Shown here one piece after another: positions 3,462 to 5,560 of a DNA stretch of 5,560 nucleotides; the stretch's first letter is position 1; each line of letters opens with the position of its first letter. The stretch is from Brumimicrobium sp965656195 (lineage in GTDB: Bacteria > Bacteroidota > Bacteroidia > Flavobacteriales_D > Crocinitomicaceae). The position numbers were made by a program, and so were the translations under genes. Location: NCBI GenBank assembly GCA_965656195.1, contig CBFHJL010000145.1, positions 1-5,560 on the forward strand, in the 5' to 3' direction. Below the pieces are notes generated by a model. That model was not told where the DNA came from. It saw nothing but the letters and a program-made list of their open reading frames with translations, and ran no database searches.

Positions 3462-5560
3462 TTAACGTCGTCTTCCTGAGTAAGTCATGGCTTCTCCTTT
3501 GCCGAATCCATAACTAACTCCAAAGGTTAAAAATCTTCCTCTCTGCTGAAAACTATATGTATAGTTGCTGCCTTGGTTAACAACAAACTCACGTATTCTT
3601 GAGGCAAAAACATCTCTAACAGATAAGCTAAAGATCATCTTTCCTTTCATGATCTTTTTGCGCACCCCAACATTCATAAATGCAAAACCAGATTGAGTCC
3701 CTTGTACTGTAATAATTTCTGAACGGTACTCACCTGAAAGCTCTATATCAAATCCTCTCTTTAACTTGAATTTCGACGTCATTTCGGCAGTATATTTCTG
3801 TCCTGAGAAATCAAAGATCTGATCATTGAAAGATCCTTTTCTTATAAAGTAACCGTAGTTTAAATCTCCGTTAATTGTAAGCCACTTTGTTGCATTATAT
3901 TTTGCATTCAGTTCTAAACCAGTAGTATTACTAGTTCCAATATTATCGGGTTTACGTATGTTTACATTTCCGTCAAAGAAAGAAACACGTTCAATAACAT
4001 CAGTTGTGTAAAGGTTATATACACTAGTATTCAAAGTGATTTTCTTCCAAACAAATATTCCCGTTAGCTCATACGAGTCAGTAAATTCAGGAAGAAGATT
4101 TGGGTTTCCTTGACGAATATTAAAGTTATTTCGGATATTGAAAAATGGATTCAAATCCCAAAGCCTAGGTCGATATATCCTTCTCGAATAACCGGCCTGT
4201 ATAGAAAACCTTTTCGAAAACTTATATGATGTATGTACAGAAGGAAATAAATTAGAGTAGTTCTGTTCATTCTTTTGATTTGTATTAGTGAGCAATGTAT
4301 TCAGCTCAGTATTCTCACCTCTTAAACCTAACTTCAATCCCCAGTGCTCGCTTTCATAAGCCCCTGTAACATATACACCTAGTACATTTTGAATAAATTC
4401 AAAGTTATTGGTCAAATTCGAGTCCACCACGAACTCACCATTATCCTCGTCAAGAACTTCATAGTCGTTGCCGACATCATTGATTACATATTGAGCTCCC
4501 GTTTCTAAGGTAATCTTTTCAGTAATTGGGTTCTTATAATCTAGTTTAAACGTATAATCTGCCTGCTGAAAATTAGTCGAAGTTCTCTGATCGGGAGAAG
4601 GGTCTTGTCCAGACAGAACTCTATTTGTGAAATCAGAAGAAAGATTCTTTCCAAAATATCTTCCAAGGGTACCAAACGATAACTCATGATCCTCCTTATT
4701 CTTGAATTGCTTTACATATTGCAAATCATATTCCCACTTAGGGTTGGTAGCGTTCGTCACCTCCTCTCGTTCCCATTCAGAAAGTTCATTCCCTTCAATA
4801 TCCAATACCCTAAACTTCGTTATTGATGGCTGATCTTCAATTTCATAAGCGAAACTACCGGAGAGCGTGATTACGTTGTATTTATTAATGTAATAATCTG
4901 TACCAAGGGTAATATTGTAAAAGTTCTCGTTTCGATAATTTACACCATCACTTAGCACCGATAAACTGTCTATAAAATCTGTGTTTTCATTATTAAAGTA
5001 TTGTGGTAGTGATCTGTACCCCAATCCAAACTGAGTGAAGAAATTAAACCTTTCTGTTCTATAATTCATACTAGCACCTAGACTATGATTATGTGGCCAA
5101 CCTGTATTTGCCGATATAGAACCATTCAAACCTTTCTTATTGTCTTTCTTCAAAACAATATTGATGATTCCAGCAGATCCTTCCGCCTGATATTTAGCAG
5201 AAGGATTCGTGATCACCTCTATTTTCTCAATTTGATCTGCAGTTATACTTCCTAGTGCTCCGCTTTGTTCATCAGCCAGCACAGAAGGCTTCCCGTTAAT
5301 CAGTATTTGTACACCTGAGTTATTCCTTAAAGTAATAGCTCCTTCAATATCAACATTTACAGAAGGAACATTATTCAGAAGTTCAAGTGCTCCCATTCCA
5401 GTGCTACTGATGTCTTTCCCAACATTAAAAACACGTTTATCTAATTTAAACTCTAACGTTGATTTTTCTGCTCTAATTTCGACCCCTTCTAACTCAGTCA
5501 CATTGCTTTCTAGATTTATTACTCCTAGTTCTGCAATGCCATTAGTGAAATGCAACGAAT
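3462..5560 (-). CDS. TonB-receptor-like outer-membrane beta-barrel protein (N-terminus beyond window)
   Basis: The reading frame is open to the right edge, so this is a C-terminal fragment of about 699 residues. Counting from codon 5555-5553, residues 1-30 (GIAELGVINLESNVTELEGV) look like the last strand and linker of a carboxypeptidase-regulatory-like domain. The family motif AEKSTLEFKLDKRVFNVGKD follows at 29-48. A plug domain comes next (about 50-136: LLNNVPSVNVDIEGAITLRN, VQILINGKPS, IEKIEVITNPSAKYQAEGSAGIINIVLKK). The remaining 560 or so residues alternate aromatic and polar residues as transmembrane beta strands do, ending in RFLTFGVSYGFGKG and a short basic tail, SGRRR. This matches the outer-membrane beta-barrel family (PF14905), common in Bacteroidota and related to TonB-dependent receptors. 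The ligand is unknown; no SusD-like partner, TonB system or regulator is in view. The signal peptide, true start and promoter are outside the window. Confidence 0.9.
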   Translation of the reverse strand, partial: SLHFTNGIAELGVINLESNVTELEGVEIRAEKSTLEFKLDKRVFNVGKDISSTGMGALELLNNVPSVNVDIEGAITLRNNSGVQILINGKPSVLADEQSGALGSITADQIEKIEVITNPSAKYQAEGSAGIINIVLKKDNKKGLNGSISANTGWPHNHSLGASMNYRTERFNFFTQFGLGYRSLPQYFNNENTDFIDSLSVLSDGVNYRNENFYNITLGTDYYINKYNVITLSGSFAYEIEDQPSITKFRVLDIEGNELSEWEREEVTNATNPKWEYDLQYVKQFKNKEDHELSFGTLGRYFGKNLSSDFTNRVLSGQDPSPDQRTSTNFQQADYTFKLDYKNPITEKITLETGAQYVINDVGNDYEVLDEDNGEFVVDSNLTNNFEFIQNVLGVYVTGAYESEHWGLKLGLRGENTELNTLLTNTNQKNEQNYSNLFPSVHTSYKFSKRFSIQAGYSRRIYRPRLWDLNPFFNIRNNFNIRQGNPNLLPEFTDSYELTGIFVWKKITLNTSVYNLYTTDVIERVSFFDGNVNIRKPDNIGTSNTTGLELNAKYNATKWLTINGDLNYGYFIRKGSFNDQIFDFSGQKYTAEMTSKFKLKRGFDIELSGEYRSEIITVQGTQSGFAFMNVGVRKKIMKGKMIFSLSVRDVFASRIREFVVNQGSNYTYSFQQRGRFLTFGVSYGFGKGEAMTYSGRRR

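Noticed and set aside
1..5560. Mobile element, CRISPR array, tRNA, or defence system
   Set aside because: No transposase, integrase, direct-repeat array, tRNA-like fold or defence-type domain is visible; nearly every base is taken up by ordinary genes and short spacers.

Overview
This is a low-GC, chromosomal, housekeeping stretch from a member of the Bacteroidota, probably a Flavobacteriia- or Cytophagia-like organism; I cannot place it more finely. Three signs agree. Most intergenic starts are preceded by the Bacteroidota sigma-A -7 element TAnnTTTG. Most start codons lack a Shine-Dalgarno sequence. The proteins include a TonB-receptor-like outer-membrane barrel of the type that is abundant in this phylum.

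Layout, left to right. Bases 1-237 (minus) hold nearly all of yidD, cut by the left edge. A 75-base divergent spacer separates it from a pirin/quercetinase-type bicupin gene (313-1023, plus); the spacer holds two TAnnTTTG elements and a palindrome. After 80 bases with a strong promoter match comes the ribosomal protein operon rpsF-rpsR-rplI (1104-2243, plus), closed by a perfect 12-bp hairpin terminator. The same hairpin can serve the convergent SpoU/TrmH-type RNA methyltransferase gene (2310-2777, minus). A 117-base divergent spacer carries a promoter for each direction. Next is an uncharacterised, probably HEAT-like helical protein (2895-3461, plus). It ends flush against a convergent outer-membrane beta-barrel receptor gene (3462-5560, minus), whose N-terminus lies beyond the right edge.

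Functional links. bS6, bS18 and bL9 are ribosomal subunits, and the methyltransferase acts on RNA, so the middle of the window is a translation neighbourhood. YidD helps membrane protein insertion. The pirin, the HEAT-like protein and the barrel share no obvious pathway with these genes. I see no mobile element, CRISPR array, tRNA, rRNA, toxin-antitoxin or defence gene, and no convincing undescribed system. The points worth a second look are regulatory: nearly leaderless divergent transcripts, a palindrome between them, and a zero-gap convergent gene pair.
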